Of a stretch of 64,000 bases of DNA, positions 1 through 9,326 are shown piece after piece; within the stretch, counting starts at the first letter, position 1, and every line of letters starts with the position of its first letter. Under the pieces are notes generated by a model, which searched no databases, was not told the origin of the DNA, and worked only from the letters and a program-made list of their open reading frames with translations. The position numbers and the translations under genes are program-made. This stretch comes from JALORV01 sp963702595 (GTDB taxonomy: Bacteria > Pseudomonadota > Gammaproteobacteria > Burkholderiales > Burkholderiaceae_F): assembly GCA_963702595.1 (NCBI GenBank), contig CAVPDC010000022.1, forward strand, positions 310,001 through 374,000, written 5' to 3'.

Positions 1-28
1 CTGCCTTAACCAGCTTGGCGACTCCCCA
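1..28 (-). tRNA. tRNA-Gln, 5' part only (runs off the left edge)
   Basis: Read on the minus strand, this begins TGGGGAGTCGCCAAGC and continues TGGTTAAGGCA, which is the acceptor arm, D stem and D loop of a bacterial tRNA-Gln. The anticodon lies outside the window, so identity rests on the 5' half and on context: tRNA-Gln directly downstream of ispE is a common proteobacterial order. Confidence 0.85.
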
Positions 29-101
29 GCGCTAAAACTTGCGCTGTACTCCTACCGCGGCTCGCATTGCCACCGCGCTTGCTGCCCCGGCCGCGCGCCG
101 G

Positions 102-986
102 TTACCACGCTCGCAGCGGGTGCTCTGTCAAGCCACGCACTGCCCATCCCACCCACTCCGCCGGCAGGTCCGCCACGGCAGCGCGCGCCGCTTCTTCACC
201 GCTCGCGACTGTAAAGACCGCAGAGCCTGAGCCGGTCATTCGCGTCGGACCGAACTGCGCGAGGTGCGCGACGACTCGATCGATGTCCGGAAACCTGCGC
301 CGTGCGACAGTCTCGAGATCGTTGGACCCAAATAGAACCGGTGCGGTGCGAAGGTCCGGCCTACCGCCGTGGAGCAACCCCCCGGGCGCCGCAGAAAAGT
401 CGGACATTTTCGTGGCTTTGGTATTTCGTGTCAAACCGGGGTCCTCGAAGATTTCCTTTGTCGAAACATGAACTTGGGGCCAGATCAGCGCGTAATGGGC
501 GGCGGGCAGCGCAATCGGACTCAATCGCTCGCCGCGGCCCTCGGCAAAGGCATTGAAACCGTGCACGAAGAACGGGACATCGGCGCCCAGTTCCAGCGCC
601 AGCGCGGCCAGGTCGGTTCGATCGAGTGCCGCGTTCCACAGGCGATTCAGCGCAATCAGGGTTGTCGCGGCGTCCGATGAGCCGCCGCCGAGTCCGGCGC
701 CGGCGGGAATGCGTTTCAGCACTTGTATATCGGCCCCAAATCGGGTTCCGGTGCGTTGCTGCAACAGGCGGGCAGCGCGCAACGCGAGGTCGTCGTCGGC
801 CGGGCCGATGAGATCACCCGTGCGCTGCAGCTTGCCGTCGTCCCGGCGCTCGAGGTCGATCCAGTCCGCCAGGTCGATCAGGGCAAACACCGTTTGCAGA
901 TCGTGATAGCCGTCGGCGCGGCGTCCGAGCACATGCAGGAATAGATTGATCTTCGCCGGGGCCGGCAGGGCAAGCGCGCGTTCCAT
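102..986 (-). CDS. ispE: 4-diphosphocytidyl-2-C-methyl-D-erythritol kinase
   Basis: Cytosolic GHMP-family kinase of the MEP isoprenoid pathway. It phosphorylates the 2-hydroxyl of CDP-methylerythritol with ATP. The 294-residue length is normal for IspE. The N-terminus APAKINLFLHVLGRRADGYH is diagnostic. The glycine-rich ATP loop PAGAGLGGGSSDAA lies near residue 95, GADVPFF follows, and the C-terminal GHMP motif TGSGSAVF is present. It lies 70 bp downstream of lolB on the same strand and just before tRNA-Gln, the usual betaproteobacterial order. The ATG at 984-986 matches the family N-terminus exactly. Confidence 0.97.
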   Translation of the reverse strand: MERALALPAPAKINLFLHVLGRRADGYHDLQTVFALIDLADWIDLERRDDGKLQRTGDLIGPADDDLALRAARLLQQRTGTRFGADIQVLKRIPAGAGLGGGSSDAATTLIALNRLWNAALDRTDLAALALELGADVPFFVHGFNAFAEGRGERLSPIALPAAHYALIWPQVHVSTKEIFEDPGLTRNTKATKMSDFSAAPGGLLHGGRPDLRTAPVLFGSNDLETVARRRFPDIDRVVAHLAQFGPTRMTGSGSAVFTVASGEEAARAAVADLPAEWVGWAVRGLTEHPLRAW

Positions 987-1056
987 CGCTTCAGTCCATC
1001 ATCGCGGCGCCGTGCGCTGTCTTCCTGACTTCGACTCGGGTAAGTTCAGCAACTGC

Positions 1057-1620
1057 TCACGGCGCTGGCTCATCGACAATCACTCGCACGCTGAGTGCCG
1101 GGCCGGCACCGACGGGCGAACGCTCCAGCTGCAAGCGCCGCGGGCGTTGAGTGACCGATGAGAATTCCGCATACCGGATCGTCCAGCCGTCCTGCACGAT
1201 TTCGGTGATGCGCTCGCCATCGCGCTGTGTGGAGGCGGGGCGATCAGGGCTCGGGCGACCGTCGATCCAGTCAGCGAGACCCGCCACAGGCAGCCGCCAA
1301 CCGGTCAGGCCCTCGATCAGCTGATCCGCGTCGGGGCCGCTGGCTGTCTGCATCTGCGGACCGGTGGCGGTGGCTCGGCCAGGCTCGATTTCGATCCGCG
1401 CAACCGTCGTCCCCACCGGCGTGGAAAGATCGATCGTCTGTCGTGCTCCGCGGACTTCGACGGTGAAGAGGCCGCTGACCGTTTCGCGCCGCTCTCCGCT
1501 GGCTGCGGTGGCCGCGAAACGGCCCGAGTAAAAACGTTCAGGCGGCTCTGTCGGAGTTGCACAGGCGCCCAGCCAGAGCGCGAGCGTCGCAAACCCGACC
1601 CGGAACACCAAACGCTGCAT
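1057..1620 (-). CDS. lolB: Outer-membrane lipoprotein insertion protein LolB
   Basis: LolB receives lipoproteins from the periplasmic carrier LolA and inserts them into the outer membrane; it is itself an outer-membrane lipoprotein. The 187-residue product has a hydrophobic signal ending in the lipobox LGAC (lipidated Cys20). It continues into the LolB pattern FYSGRFAATA, with a conserved GLTGWRLPVAGLADWIDGR segment in the middle. Its ATG overlaps the stop of the upstream TPR lipoprotein gene as ATGA, so the two are probably translationally coupled. ispE follows. LolB diverges quickly in sequence, so the call leans on lipobox, length and context together. Confidence 0.9.
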   Translation of the reverse strand: MQRLVFRVGFATLALWLGACATPTEPPERFYSGRFAATAASGERRETVSGLFTVEVRGARQTIDLSTPVGTTVARIEIEPGRATATGPQMQTASGPDADQLIEGLTGWRLPVAGLADWIDGRPSPDRPASTQRDGERITEIVQDGWTIRYAEFSSVTQRPRRLQLERSPVGAGPALSVRVIVDEPAP

Positions 1621-3473
1621 CAGAGGCCGATGCGCAGGCGGGCGACTGTCGACTTCAGCAACTCGTTACCTGGCTCCTTGGCGCGCACGTCGCGCAGGAG
1701 CTGGCGCGCGCGCGCCTGGTCGCCGCTGGCCCACAGTACTTCGGCCAGATGCACCGTCACCTCGGCGTCGGGCTTTGCGTTGTAGGCGAGCTCCAAGTAC
1801 TTGCGGGCTGCGGCGAGATCACCCATACGGAAGTAGATCCAACCGAGCGAATCGAGGATGTAGGGATCTTCCGGCGCAAGCTGGTGCGCCTTCTCGATCA
1901 ACTGCAGTGACTCCGGCAGCCGGACGTTGCGATCCGCGAACGTGTAGCCCAACGCGTTGTACGCGTGGGCGTAGTCGGGGCGCAGCTCGATGACCTTGCG
2001 CAGGTGCCGCTCCATGGCGTCGATGTTGTCGAGCTTTTCGGCCGTCATGGCGGCGTCGTAGAGCAGGGGCACGTTGTCGGGCGACTTCTCGAGCGCCTGT
2101 GTCAGCAGCTTGTACGCCTCGTCGTAGCGGTGTATCTCGCGCAGTAACTGGCCCTCGGCGAGCAGCAGCTGAGTGCGCTCGTCGGCAGAGCTGGCCTGTA
2201 CGCTGCGCAGCAGCTTGCGTGCCTCTTCCGTGCGCTTCATCTTGGTCAGCAGGAGCGCTTCGCGCACTCGCGCCTGCACGTACTCGTCGCCGCCTTCGAT
2301 CTTGCGCAGCCACTGCAGCGCCTCGGCGTATTGCTTCTCTTCCTCCGCAATCTGCGCGAGGTACAGATAGGCCTGGTCCGGATCGCGTTCGCCACTGTCC
2401 TGGCTTTCTACCAGTGCGAGGTAGCGCTGCAGGTAGGTGCGCGCGTCGCTGTTGAGGTTGCCCTGCAGAGACAGTAACGCCAGCGAGTAGACGAGGTCCG
2501 GATTCTTCGGGTCCGCCTGCAGCAGTTGCTCGAACTGCGCGCGTGCCGGGCCGTACTTGCGGTCCGCCACCAGCAGTCGCGCGTAGGCGAGGCGCACGTC
2601 GGCTGACGCGCCAGGCTGGGCCGCCCGCTTCTCCAGCATCGCCAGTGCCGCCGGCCGATCCGTAGCCTGCAGGAACTGTGCGGCCGCAAGGATGGCGCGC
2701 TCGTAGTCCGGCCTGAGCGCAACCGCTGCCTTCGCCTCGTCCACGGCGCGGCCAGAGAGGCCAGCCGCTTGCGCGCCGCCGGCCAGTACCAGCCTGACAT
2801 CAGCGTCATCACGGTACGGTTGCGCCAGGCGCTCAAGCAGGCCAAAGGCGCCTTTGCGGTCGGGAACCCGCGCCAGATTGCGCTGGATGCGCGCCAGTTC
2901 CGCCGCCGGCGAGGCCGCGGCCTTGACCTCGGCGGCGAGCAGGGGAAACGCCTCATCGAATCGACCGCTGCTTGCATACAGCAGCGCGAGCGCCTGTCCG
3001 GAGTCTCGCGACTCCGGCGCGAGCTGGCGCCACAGTTCCGCCGCTTCGACGCTTTGCGAAATGGCCCGGCCTTGCACGGCGAGTTCCGTGGCCCGGCGCG
3101 CGAGGCGCGGATCCTTTGTTTCGCGCGCGAGCTTCAGGTAGATCGAGTAAGCGGCTCCGAGTTCGCCCTGTTGCGCGGCCAACTCGGCAGCCATCAACTG
3201 ATACATCAGCGCCCCGGTGATCGGCACCTCAGGAATCACGTCTGCGCCCGGGCGGGCTGGTGCGGTCGGGGCGGCGGCAGGCGACAGCGTCAATTCGGGC
3301 GTACCGCTGCCCGCCGCAGCCGGAGTGGGCTGCGCCGTAGGCGCCACGCCGCTCTCGACGGAGGGAGTCAGAGTCTCAGGCCGCGATGCGCACCCTAGAA
3401 TCGCAACTGAGACAGTCAGCGGCAGCAACAAGCGCAACGCGGCAGCGGTGCAACGTGTGATCAGGACCTGCAT
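1620..3473 (-). CDS. TPR-repeat lipoprotein
   Basis: A lipoprotein of about 617 residues. I start it at ATG 3471-3473, because this gives a clean signal peptide ending in the lipobox ILGC (Cys28); the longer reading frame adds an implausible Arg/His-rich leader. A Pro/Ala-rich linker follows, then many tetratricopeptide repeats to the end (such as ALGYTFADRN and SLGWIYFRMGDLAAARKYLE). TPR lipoproteins directly upstream of lolB-ispE are typical of betaproteobacteria. The role is unknown; an envelope scaffold for protein interactions is the reasonable inference. It is divergent from mutM with an 86-bp gap and overlaps lolB by ATGA. Confidence 0.88.
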   Translation of the reverse strand: MQVLITRCTAAALRLLLPLTVSVAILGCASRPETLTPSVESGVAPTAQPTPAAAGSGTPELTLSPAAAPTAPARPGADVIPEVPITGALMYQLMAAELAAQQGELGAAYSIYLKLARETKDPRLARRATELAVQGRAISQSVEAAELWRQLAPESRDSGQALALLYASSGRFDEAFPLLAAEVKAAASPAAELARIQRNLARVPDRKGAFGLLERLAQPYRDDADVRLVLAGGAQAAGLSGRAVDEAKAAVALRPDYERAILAAAQFLQATDRPAALAMLEKRAAQPGASADVRLAYARLLVADRKYGPARAQFEQLLQADPKNPDLVYSLALLSLQGNLNSDARTYLQRYLALVESQDSGERDPDQAYLYLAQIAEEEKQYAEALQWLRKIEGGDEYVQARVREALLLTKMKRTEEARKLLRSVQASSADERTQLLLAEGQLLREIHRYDEAYKLLTQALEKSPDNVPLLYDAAMTAEKLDNIDAMERHLRKVIELRPDYAHAYNALGYTFADRNVRLPESLQLIEKAHQLAPEDPYILDSLGWIYFRMGDLAAARKYLELAYNAKPDAEVTVHLAEVLWASGDQARARQLLRDVRAKEPGNELLKSTVARLRIGL

Positions 3474-3559
3474 GAAGTGGAAGTGCGCGCGGTGGCGCTC
3501 GACGAGCCGAATGAACCCCACATTATCAGAACGCGCTCGCCGCAATCGGTTCCATAGCG

Positions 3560-4387
3560 ATGCCTGAATTGCCGGAAGTCGAAGTTACGCGGCGCGGGCT
3601 GGCCCCGTTTGTCGAGGGTCGGACGGTCGAGGCGATCGAGGTGCGCGATGCGCGCCTGCGCTGGCCCGTGCCGCGCGACCTGGGCCCGTCGGTAGCGGGT
3701 TACCGCGTCGAAGCACTGGAGCGCCGCGGCAAATACCTGCTGTGGCGGTTCGAGCATGGGACGCTGATCTCGCACCTGGGCATGTCGGGCGTCTGGCGGG
3801 TCTGGCCACGTGCGGCTGCGCCGCCGCCTCGGCGACACGATCACGTCGACATCATCCTCGCCGCGCACATCGTCCGGTTGAATGACCCGCGTCGCTTCGG
3901 TGCGCTGCTGTGGCACCCGACGACGGCGGGGCCGGTCCAGGACCACGCATTGCTGGCGGGGCTGGGCGTCGAGCCGTTCGACCTTCGCTTCGACGGCGCG
4001 CTTATATATCGAGAGACGCGGCGGCGGGCGGCCGCGATCAAGCAGGTCTTGCTGGCGGGCGACATCGTCGTCGGGGTCGGCAACATCTATGCGTCCGAAG
4101 CGCTTTTTCGCGCCGGTATCCATCCGCGCGCTTCCGCTCGGCGCCTCGGTCGGCAGCGCTGTGATCGCCTCGCCGGCGCGGTGCGTGAAGTGCTTTCCGA
4201 GGCCATCGGCGTCGGGGGCAGCACATTGCGGGACTTCGTTTCGGCGGCAGGCGACGAAGGCTACTTCATGCTCGAAGCCAATGTGTACGAGCGCGCCGGA
4301 CTCCCTTGCCGGCGCTGTTCGACTTCGATCAGACGCATCGTGCAGGGGCAACGGGCGACCTACTACTGCCCGCGTTGTCAGCGCTGA
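3560..4387 (+). CDS. mutM: Formamidopyrimidine-DNA glycosylase
   Basis: Bifunctional glycosylase/AP lyase that removes 8-oxoguanine and formamidopyrimidines from DNA. The product has 275 residues, the usual size. Its N-terminus PELPEVEVTRRGL supplies the catalytic Pro (N-terminal after Met removal) and Glu. The conserved Lys is in RRGKYLLWRF near residue 58. The H2TH region contains GVGNIYASEALF, and the C-terminal zinc finger is CxxC-x16-CxxC (CRRC...CPRC). It is divergent from the TPR lipoprotein. With mutY about 2.3 kb downstream, it places two arms of 8-oxoguanine repair close together. Confidence 0.98.
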   Translation: MPELPEVEVTRRGLAPFVEGRTVEAIEVRDARLRWPVPRDLGPSVAGYRVEALERRGKYLLWRFEHGTLISHLGMSGVWRVWPRAAAPPPRRHDHVDIILAAHIVRLNDPRRFGALLWHPTTAGPVQDHALLAGLGVEPFDLRFDGALIYRETRRRAAAIKQVLLAGDIVVGVGNIYASEALFRAGIHPRASARRLGRQRCDRLAGAVREVLSEAIGVGGSTLRDFVSAAGDEGYFMLEANVYERAGLPCRRCSTSIRRIVQGQRATYYCPRCQR

Positions 4388-4528
4388 CCGCGGCCGTTCA
4401 AAGCGTTTTGCGGGGCGAGGCGTGCTTCGATTTGCACCGTATGTCGGTACGTTTTCATGTCATGGCGAGTGGCCGCCCGCAGAGGACCCTGTGATAGATT
4501 GGTTCGACCTTGCCCTGACGCGTGGCCA

Positions 4529-6487
4529 ATGGCCCAGCTTGCTTCGAGTTTTGAGGAATACGGCCAGTGGCGCGATGCGCTCGCATCGTCCATTGTGCAG
4601 TTGCGCCAGTGGCTGGCCGACGCGGAAATGCTCGATGGCGACGCTGCGCGCCGCGTCGATGTCGCGCTCGATCGACTGGCCGAGGACAAGCTCGTCATCG
4701 CGTTCGTCGCCGAGTTCTCGCGCGGCAAGTCTGAACTGATCAACGCCATCTTCTTCGCCGACTACGGCAAGCGCATCCTGCCGTCGTCGGCTGGGCGCAC
4801 GACGATGTGCCCGACGGAACTGTTGTACGACGAATCGCTGCCGCCCTGCATACGCGCGTTGCCGATCGAGACACGCGGGCGGCACGGAACGACGACCGAC
4901 TTCAAGCGCAGGTCGGACGAGTGGCAGGTCTTTCCGCTCGACACCAGTTCCGCCGACGGCATGCTCAACGCGTTCAAGATCGTCGCCGAGACCGTGAAGG
5001 TGCCGGTCGAGCTGGCGCGCAGCTATGCACTGTACGACGAGGACGATCCTGCGCAGGTGATCGCGCTCGACAAGAACGGCATGGTCGAGATCTCGAAGTG
5101 GCGCCACGCGGTGATCAACTTCCCGCACCCGCTGCTCAAGCACGGCCTGGTGATCCTCGATACGCCCGGACTGAACGCGATCGGTACGGAGCCGGAGCTG
5201 ACGCTATCGCTGGTGCCGAATGCCCATGCCGTGCTGTTCGTGCTCGCCGCCGATACCGGAGTCACTAAGAGCGACCTGGATGTCTGGCAGCACGTCGTCG
5301 GCGATGCGGGCCATAAGAACCACATCGCCGTGCTCAACAAGATCGATGGCCTGTGGGACCCGTTGAAGACCCCGGGCGAGATTGAGCGGGAAGTGCGCCG
5401 CCAGTGTGCCGGAGTGGCCGCCACCCTCGACCTCGATCCGATGCGCGTGTTTCCGGTGAGCGCCCAGAAAGGCCTCGTCGCCAAGGTTCAGAACGACTCG
5501 ACCCTGCTTGACGCCAGCCGTCTGCCGCTGCTCGAGGAAGCGCTGATCGACCTCTTGGTGCCGACAAAGCAGCAGATCGTTCGCGACCAGACTGTCGCGC
5601 AGGTCGAGCGGGTGGCGTCCGAGGCGCGCCTGACTCTGTCTGCGCGTGAACGCGGCGTCATCGAGCAGCTCTTCGAGCTTCGGGGCCTGCAGGGGAAGAA
5701 CCAGAGTTCGATCGAGCGCATGACACGCCGGGCACTGGCGGAGCAGCGCGAGTTCGAGGATGTCGTGCGCAAGATCGTGGCGGCACGCGCGGTCCTGCAA
5801 AAGCTCTCGGACCCGTTGGTCCTCAACCTGCGCGTCAGCACCTTGCGGGCGCAGGTGATCGCGACTCGCAACAAGATGCGAAAGACGCAGCTCTCGCCGA
5901 CGATCTCGTCCGCAGTCCGCGAGTACTTCGCCAATCTGCGGGGACTGCTACGCGGGGCGAACGTGAAGGCGCTCGAGGTCGAGCAGATGGTGCTCGGGGT
6001 TCAGCGCCGCTTTGCCGAAGAGCTGGGCTGGAGCCTCAGCCCGCCGATGACCTTTTCGCTTGACACGTACATCGCCGAACTCGAACGGGCCGAGCAGGCC
6101 TACAAATCGCAGTTTGGCGCCTTCGCCGTTTTGACGCGCGACCGCTGGACGTTGATGGAGCGCTTCTTCGAGACGGTGGTGTCGAAATCGCGCGAGATCT
6201 TTTCGGCGGCGGAACGCGATACCGAAGCATGGGTCAAGTCCCTGTTGCCGCCGATCGAGCTGCAGGTGCGGGAGCAGCGCACGCAGCTCCGGAAGCGTGC
6301 GGAGTCGATTTCGAAGATCCGTGACGCGCAGGGCTCGCTGGACGAACGCATTGCCGAACTCGAAGAGGCACTCGAGGAGGCACAGTCGCGACTGGCCGAC
6401 GTGAGGCGCCTGTCGGAACGCATCCAGTTCATCGGCTCTCGCGTACCCGACGACCTGCGCCTGGCGGAAGAGGCGCTGGCAGCGTAA
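4529..6487 (+). CDS. Dynamin-like GTPase
   Basis: A large GTPase-fold protein of 652 residues from ATG 4529; an in-frame ATG at 4457 would add 24 residues with no conserved look. G1 is AEFSRGKSELINAIF, with Ala instead of the first Gly of the P-loop. The G2 Thr is in GRTTMCPTELLYD, G3 is DTPGLNAIG and G4 is NKIDGL. The second half is almost wholly helical and ends in a Glu/Arg-rich coiled coil, as in bacterial dynamin-like proteins that act on membranes. The family includes proteins for membrane fusion or stress repair; the role here is unknown. It sits alone between mutM and mutY, with no obvious Shine-Dalgarno before the chosen start. Confidence 0.85.
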   Translation: MAQLASSFEEYGQWRDALASSIVQLRQWLADAEMLDGDAARRVDVALDRLAEDKLVIAFVAEFSRGKSELINAIFFADYGKRILPSSAGRTTMCPTELLYDESLPPCIRALPIETRGRHGTTTDFKRRSDEWQVFPLDTSSADGMLNAFKIVAETVKVPVELARSYALYDEDDPAQVIALDKNGMVEISKWRHAVINFPHPLLKHGLVILDTPGLNAIGTEPELTLSLVPNAHAVLFVLAADTGVTKSDLDVWQHVVGDAGHKNHIAVLNKIDGLWDPLKTPGEIEREVRRQCAGVAATLDLDPMRVFPVSAQKGLVAKVQNDSTLLDASRLPLLEEALIDLLVPTKQQIVRDQTVAQVERVASEARLTLSARERGVIEQLFELRGLQGKNQSSIERMTRRALAEQREFEDVVRKIVAARAVLQKLSDPLVLNLRVSTLRAQVIATRNKMRKTQLSPTISSAVREYFANLRGLLRGANVKALEVEQMVLGVQRRFAEELGWSLSPPMTFSLDTYIAELERAEQAYKSQFGAFAVLTRDRWTLMERFFETVVSKSREIFSAAERDTEAWVKSLLPPIELQVREQRTQLRKRAESISKIRDAQGSLDERIAELEEALEEAQSRLADVRRLSERIQFIGSRVPDDLRLAEEALAA

Positions 6488-6666
6488 CCACCCGCATCCG
6501 CCGGGCCGCGAACGGCGCTGGGCGGCATCCAGGCAATTCTCGTCAATCATCAGCGTGCCAGCGGCGATGCAACCCGCGTCCACCAGGGCCGCGCGTGCCG
6601 GAACCGGCGCTCCATAATGGCGGGCCGCCGGGGGCACTCCGGCGAACGAACTGATCTCCGCTTCAC

Positions 6667-7722
6667 ATGTTCTCCGAACGCATCATCGCGTGGCAGCGCG
6701 TGTATGGACGGCACGACCTGCCGTGGCAAAACACGCGCGATCCGTACCGCATCTGGCTGTCCGAAGTGATGTTGCAACAGACGCAGGTCGCGTCGGTGAT
6801 CCCGTATTACCAGCGATTCGTCGAGCGGTTCCGGGACGTCGAAGCCCTCGCCGTCGCGACTGCCGACGAGGTCCTGTCCGCCTGGGCGGGACTCGGTTAC
6901 TACTCGCGGGCGCGCAATCTGCATCGCTGTGCCCAGGTGATCGCAACGGAACATGCCGGGCAGTTTCCCCGGTCTGCGGCCGAGCTCGCGCGACTGCCGG
7001 GCATCGGTCGGTCGACCGCGGCCGCGATCGCGGCGTTTGCCTTTGGCGAGCGGGCGGCGATACTGGACGGGAACGTCAAGCGCGTGCTGGCGCGCCACTT
7101 CGCCGTCCCTGGCCACCCCGGAGTGTCGACCGTGGAGCGCGCGCTGTGGGCCATCGCGGAGCAGCAGCTGCCGCACTCTGACATCGGGGCATACACCCAG
7201 GGCCTGATGGACCTGGGTTCGTCCATTTGTTCGCGCAGTCAACCGCAGTGCCCGCGGTGTCCGGTGAACGCGACCTGTGTTGCGCGGCGCGAGGGCCGCA
7301 TCGCTGAGCTGCCGGCGCCGCGGCCGTCGAAGGCTCGTCCGCTGCGCGCCGCGACGCTCGCCCTGATTGGCGATGCCTCTGGCACCGTCCTGCTCGAGCG
7401 GCGCGCGCCGGCGGGCATCTGGGGCGGACTGCTGAGCCTTCCGGAGTTTGAGGCGGAAGTGTCCGACACTGATCTCGCCAAACAGATCGAGCACCGGTTC
7501 GCTCTGACTGCAAGCGTGGTCGAGCGGCTGGAGCCGGTGCGGCACGAGTTCAGCCACTACAGTTTCGTCATGCACCCCCGGGTGTTGCGGGCGACGCGGG
7601 CCTGCGCGGCTGCCGAGGCGGCCGGTGTGGAGTGGCTCAGCCCTGAACGATTCGAGCACGCGGCGCTGCCGGCACCGATACGCAGGCTGTTGGAACTGAA
7701 CGGCGCGCGCGTGACTACTTGA
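6667..7722 (+). CDS. mutY: Adenine DNA glycosylase
   Basis: Removes adenine mispaired with 8-oxoguanine. The product has 351 residues. The catalytic Glu33 is in SEVMLQQTQV. The helix-hairpin-helix is LPGIGRSTAAAI, and the catalytic-Asp segment is ILDGNVKRVLARHF. Four Cys of the 4Fe-4S cluster lie in CSRSQPQCPRCPVNATC. The NUDIX-like 8-oxoG recognition domain fills the last 120 or so residues (HEFSHYSFVMHPRVL). The 3' end overlaps the convergent LonN-domain gene by 8 bp. About 180 bp without a gene separate it from the dynamin-like gene. Confidence 0.98.
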   Translation: MFSERIIAWQRVYGRHDLPWQNTRDPYRIWLSEVMLQQTQVASVIPYYQRFVERFRDVEALAVATADEVLSAWAGLGYYSRARNLHRCAQVIATEHAGQFPRSAAELARLPGIGRSTAAAIAAFAFGERAAILDGNVKRVLARHFAVPGHPGVSTVERALWAIAEQQLPHSDIGAYTQGLMDLGSSICSRSQPQCPRCPVNATCVARREGRIAELPAPRPSKARPLRAATLALIGDASGTVLLERRAPAGIWGGLLSLPEFEAEVSDTDLAKQIEHRFALTASVVERLEPVRHEFSHYSFVMHPRVLRATRACAAAEAAGVEWLSPERFEHAALPAPIRRLLELNGARVTT

Positions 7723-8353
7723 ACACCGCGTGCTGCCTTAGGTAGGTGTGCACGATCTCGAGCCGCGCGCGGCCGTCGTCGAGTTCCATCAGCTTCTGTT
7801 TGGCCTTCAGCGGAACCGGCAGCACTTCGCACAGGCGATTGGAGACCCAACTGCTCGATTGCATCCGGAAGGGTTCTTCGAACGGTGGCTGGGCCAGTAT
7901 GTCGTCGTCCTGCGACTCGCGCCGGCGCTCGGCGGCCTGGGCGCGAAGGTCATCGATGATGCGACCAAGCAACTCGACGCACGGCACATGTTCCGGAGCT
8001 ATGGGTTGGTCCGCATCGTCCTCAAGCCATTCGACTTCGGCGACCTTGAGTCCGTTGGCTTCCGTCGTCGATTCGACGACGCGAAAGCGCCGCGAGCCGA
8101 TGGCCCGCACGTGGAGCAGCCCCAACTGACGCATGTCCCAGCCGGCGATGGTGGCGCCGCAACCGACCTTGGCAACCGCGGCGTCGCGGCTCGCTTCAGT
8201 GGCCTTCGGGTCGGTGATCATGCACACGCCGAATTGGGTTTCGTTGCGCAGGCAGTCGCGCGCCATGTCCATGTAGCGGGCCTCGAAGATGCGCAGCGGC
8301 AGAACGCCTCCCGGGAACAAGACCGTCGAAAGCGGAAACAGCGGCAGACGCAT
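7715..8353 (-). CDS. LON substrate-binding (LonN) domain protein
   Basis: A 212-residue cytosolic protein consisting of the N-terminal substrate-binding domain of Lon protease without ATPase or protease parts. The family signature LPLFPLSTVLFPGGVLPLRIFEARY starts at residue 3; I give it in pieces: LPLFPLSTVLFPGG and LRIFEARYMDM. Start at ATG 8351-8353, because the longer frame is a shadow of rapZ. It overlaps the stop of rapZ as ATGA, so it is co-translated with it. Stand-alone LonN proteins are common in betaproteobacteria; their function is unproven. Confidence 0.9.
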   Translation of the reverse strand: MRLPLFPLSTVLFPGGVLPLRIFEARYMDMARDCLRNETQFGVCMITDPKATEASRDAAVAKVGCGATIAGWDMRQLGLLHVRAIGSRRFRVVESTTEANGLKVAEVEWLEDDADQPIAPEHVPCVELLGRIIDDLRAQAAERRRESQDDDILAQPPFEEPFRMQSSSWVSNRLCEVLPVPLKAKQKLMELDDGRARLEIVHTYLRQHAVFK

Positions 8354-9219
8354 CAGGCCGAGGAGTCCCCGAGCGCTCGATGGCGCACCAGCACGTCGTC
8401 GTGCTGTGCAAAGCGCCGTGCGAGCTGCTCCACCATGTAGACGGAACGATGGCGTCCACCGGTACAGCCGATCGCGACGGTCAGGTAGTGGCGGTTGTCG
8501 GCCACGAAACTCGGCAGCCACTTGCCGATGAAGCCGGCGATGTCCTCAAGCATCGCCGTCGCTGCGGCGATGCGTTCGAGGTAGGTGATGACCGCCGCGT
8601 CGCGGCCGGTCAGCAGGCGCAGTTGCGGGTCGTAATGGGGGTTTGGCAGGTTGCGGACGTCGAACACGAAGTCGGCGGCAACCGGCACGCCCTGCTTGAA
8701 TGCAAAGGATTCGAAGGCAAGCACCAGCGCTGACGGTGGGATGCCGGTGAACTCGCGCACCCACTGTCGCAGCATGTTGGGATGCAGGTCGCTGGTGTCA
8801 ATCACATGTCCGACCTCGAGCAGTGGCGCCAGCAGTTCTCGCTCCAGTTCGATCGACTCGGCCAGCGTCGCCTCCGCGCCCTCCGGCTGGACCCGGAGCG
8901 ACATCGGGTGTCGCCGCCGCGTCTCGGAGAAACGCTGCACCAGCGCAGTGTTCGAAGCCGTCAGGAAGAGCACCCGTACGTCATGCCCCGCGTCCCTCAG
9001 CGCGGCGATGATGCCTGGCACATCGTCCAGCGAGGCCTCACTGCGCGAATCGACCGACAGCGCGACGTTGCTGTGGTCGGTGCTCTCGAGCAGCGCGCAG
9101 ACATCCCGCACGAATCTGGCGGGCAGGTTGTCGATGCAGTAGTAGCCTGCGTCCTCGAGCAGCCGGATTGCGACCGACTTGCCCGAGCCTGACATGCCAG
9201 TAACGAGGACGATGCGCAT
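8353..9219 (-). CDS. rapZ: RNase adapter protein / NTP-binding protein RapZ
   Basis: P-loop protein of 288 residues. In enterobacteria RapZ binds GlmZ sRNA and presents it to RNase E, tuning GlmS and cell-wall precursor supply. I start at ATG 9217-9219 (MRIVLVTGMSGSGKSVA), which puts the Walker A motif at residues 8-15 as in the family. YYCIDNLP follows, and the C-terminal domain contains FVFDVRNLPNPHYDPQLR and IGCTGGRHRSV. In many proteobacteria rapZ lies in the rpoN-ptsN operon; here a psiF-like gene and a terminator separate it from hprK. It overlaps the LonN gene by 4 bp. Confidence 0.97.
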   Translation of the reverse strand: MRIVLVTGMSGSGKSVAIRLLEDAGYYCIDNLPARFVRDVCALLESTDHSNVALSVDSRSEASLDDVPGIIAALRDAGHDVRVLFLTASNTALVQRFSETRRRHPMSLRVQPEGAEATLAESIELERELLAPLLEVGHVIDTSDLHPNMLRQWVREFTGIPPSALVLAFESFAFKQGVPVAADFVFDVRNLPNPHYDPQLRLLTGRDAAVITYLERIAAATAMLEDIAGFIGKWLPSFVADNRHYLTVAIGCTGGRHRSVYMVEQLARRFAQHDDVLVRHRALGDSSA

Positions 9220-9277
9220 CCAGCGGCGGGTGAGGTGAACTGCAATTGTTGCATGCTGACACGCCGCCCGCACAGTG

Positions 9278-9300
9278 AAAAAAGGGCGCGAAGTGCGCCC
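9278..9300 (-). terminator. Intrinsic terminator after the psiF-like gene
   Basis: On the minus strand a 6-bp GC stem (GGGCGC/GCGCCC, 5-nt loop) is followed by six T residues. It lies between the psiF-like stop (9327) and the rapZ start (9219), so it should end transcription from the hprK/psiF side and make rapZ-lonN a separate unit. Confidence 0.75.
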
Positions 9301-9326
9301 TCGCCGTCAACCGTGCGGACGAACGT

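Noticed and set aside
5948..6637. 229-codon ORF antisense to the dynamin-like gene, starting in the gap before mutY
   Set aside because: Almost wholly antisense to a well-supported coding region, with no family resemblance and no ribosome-binding site.
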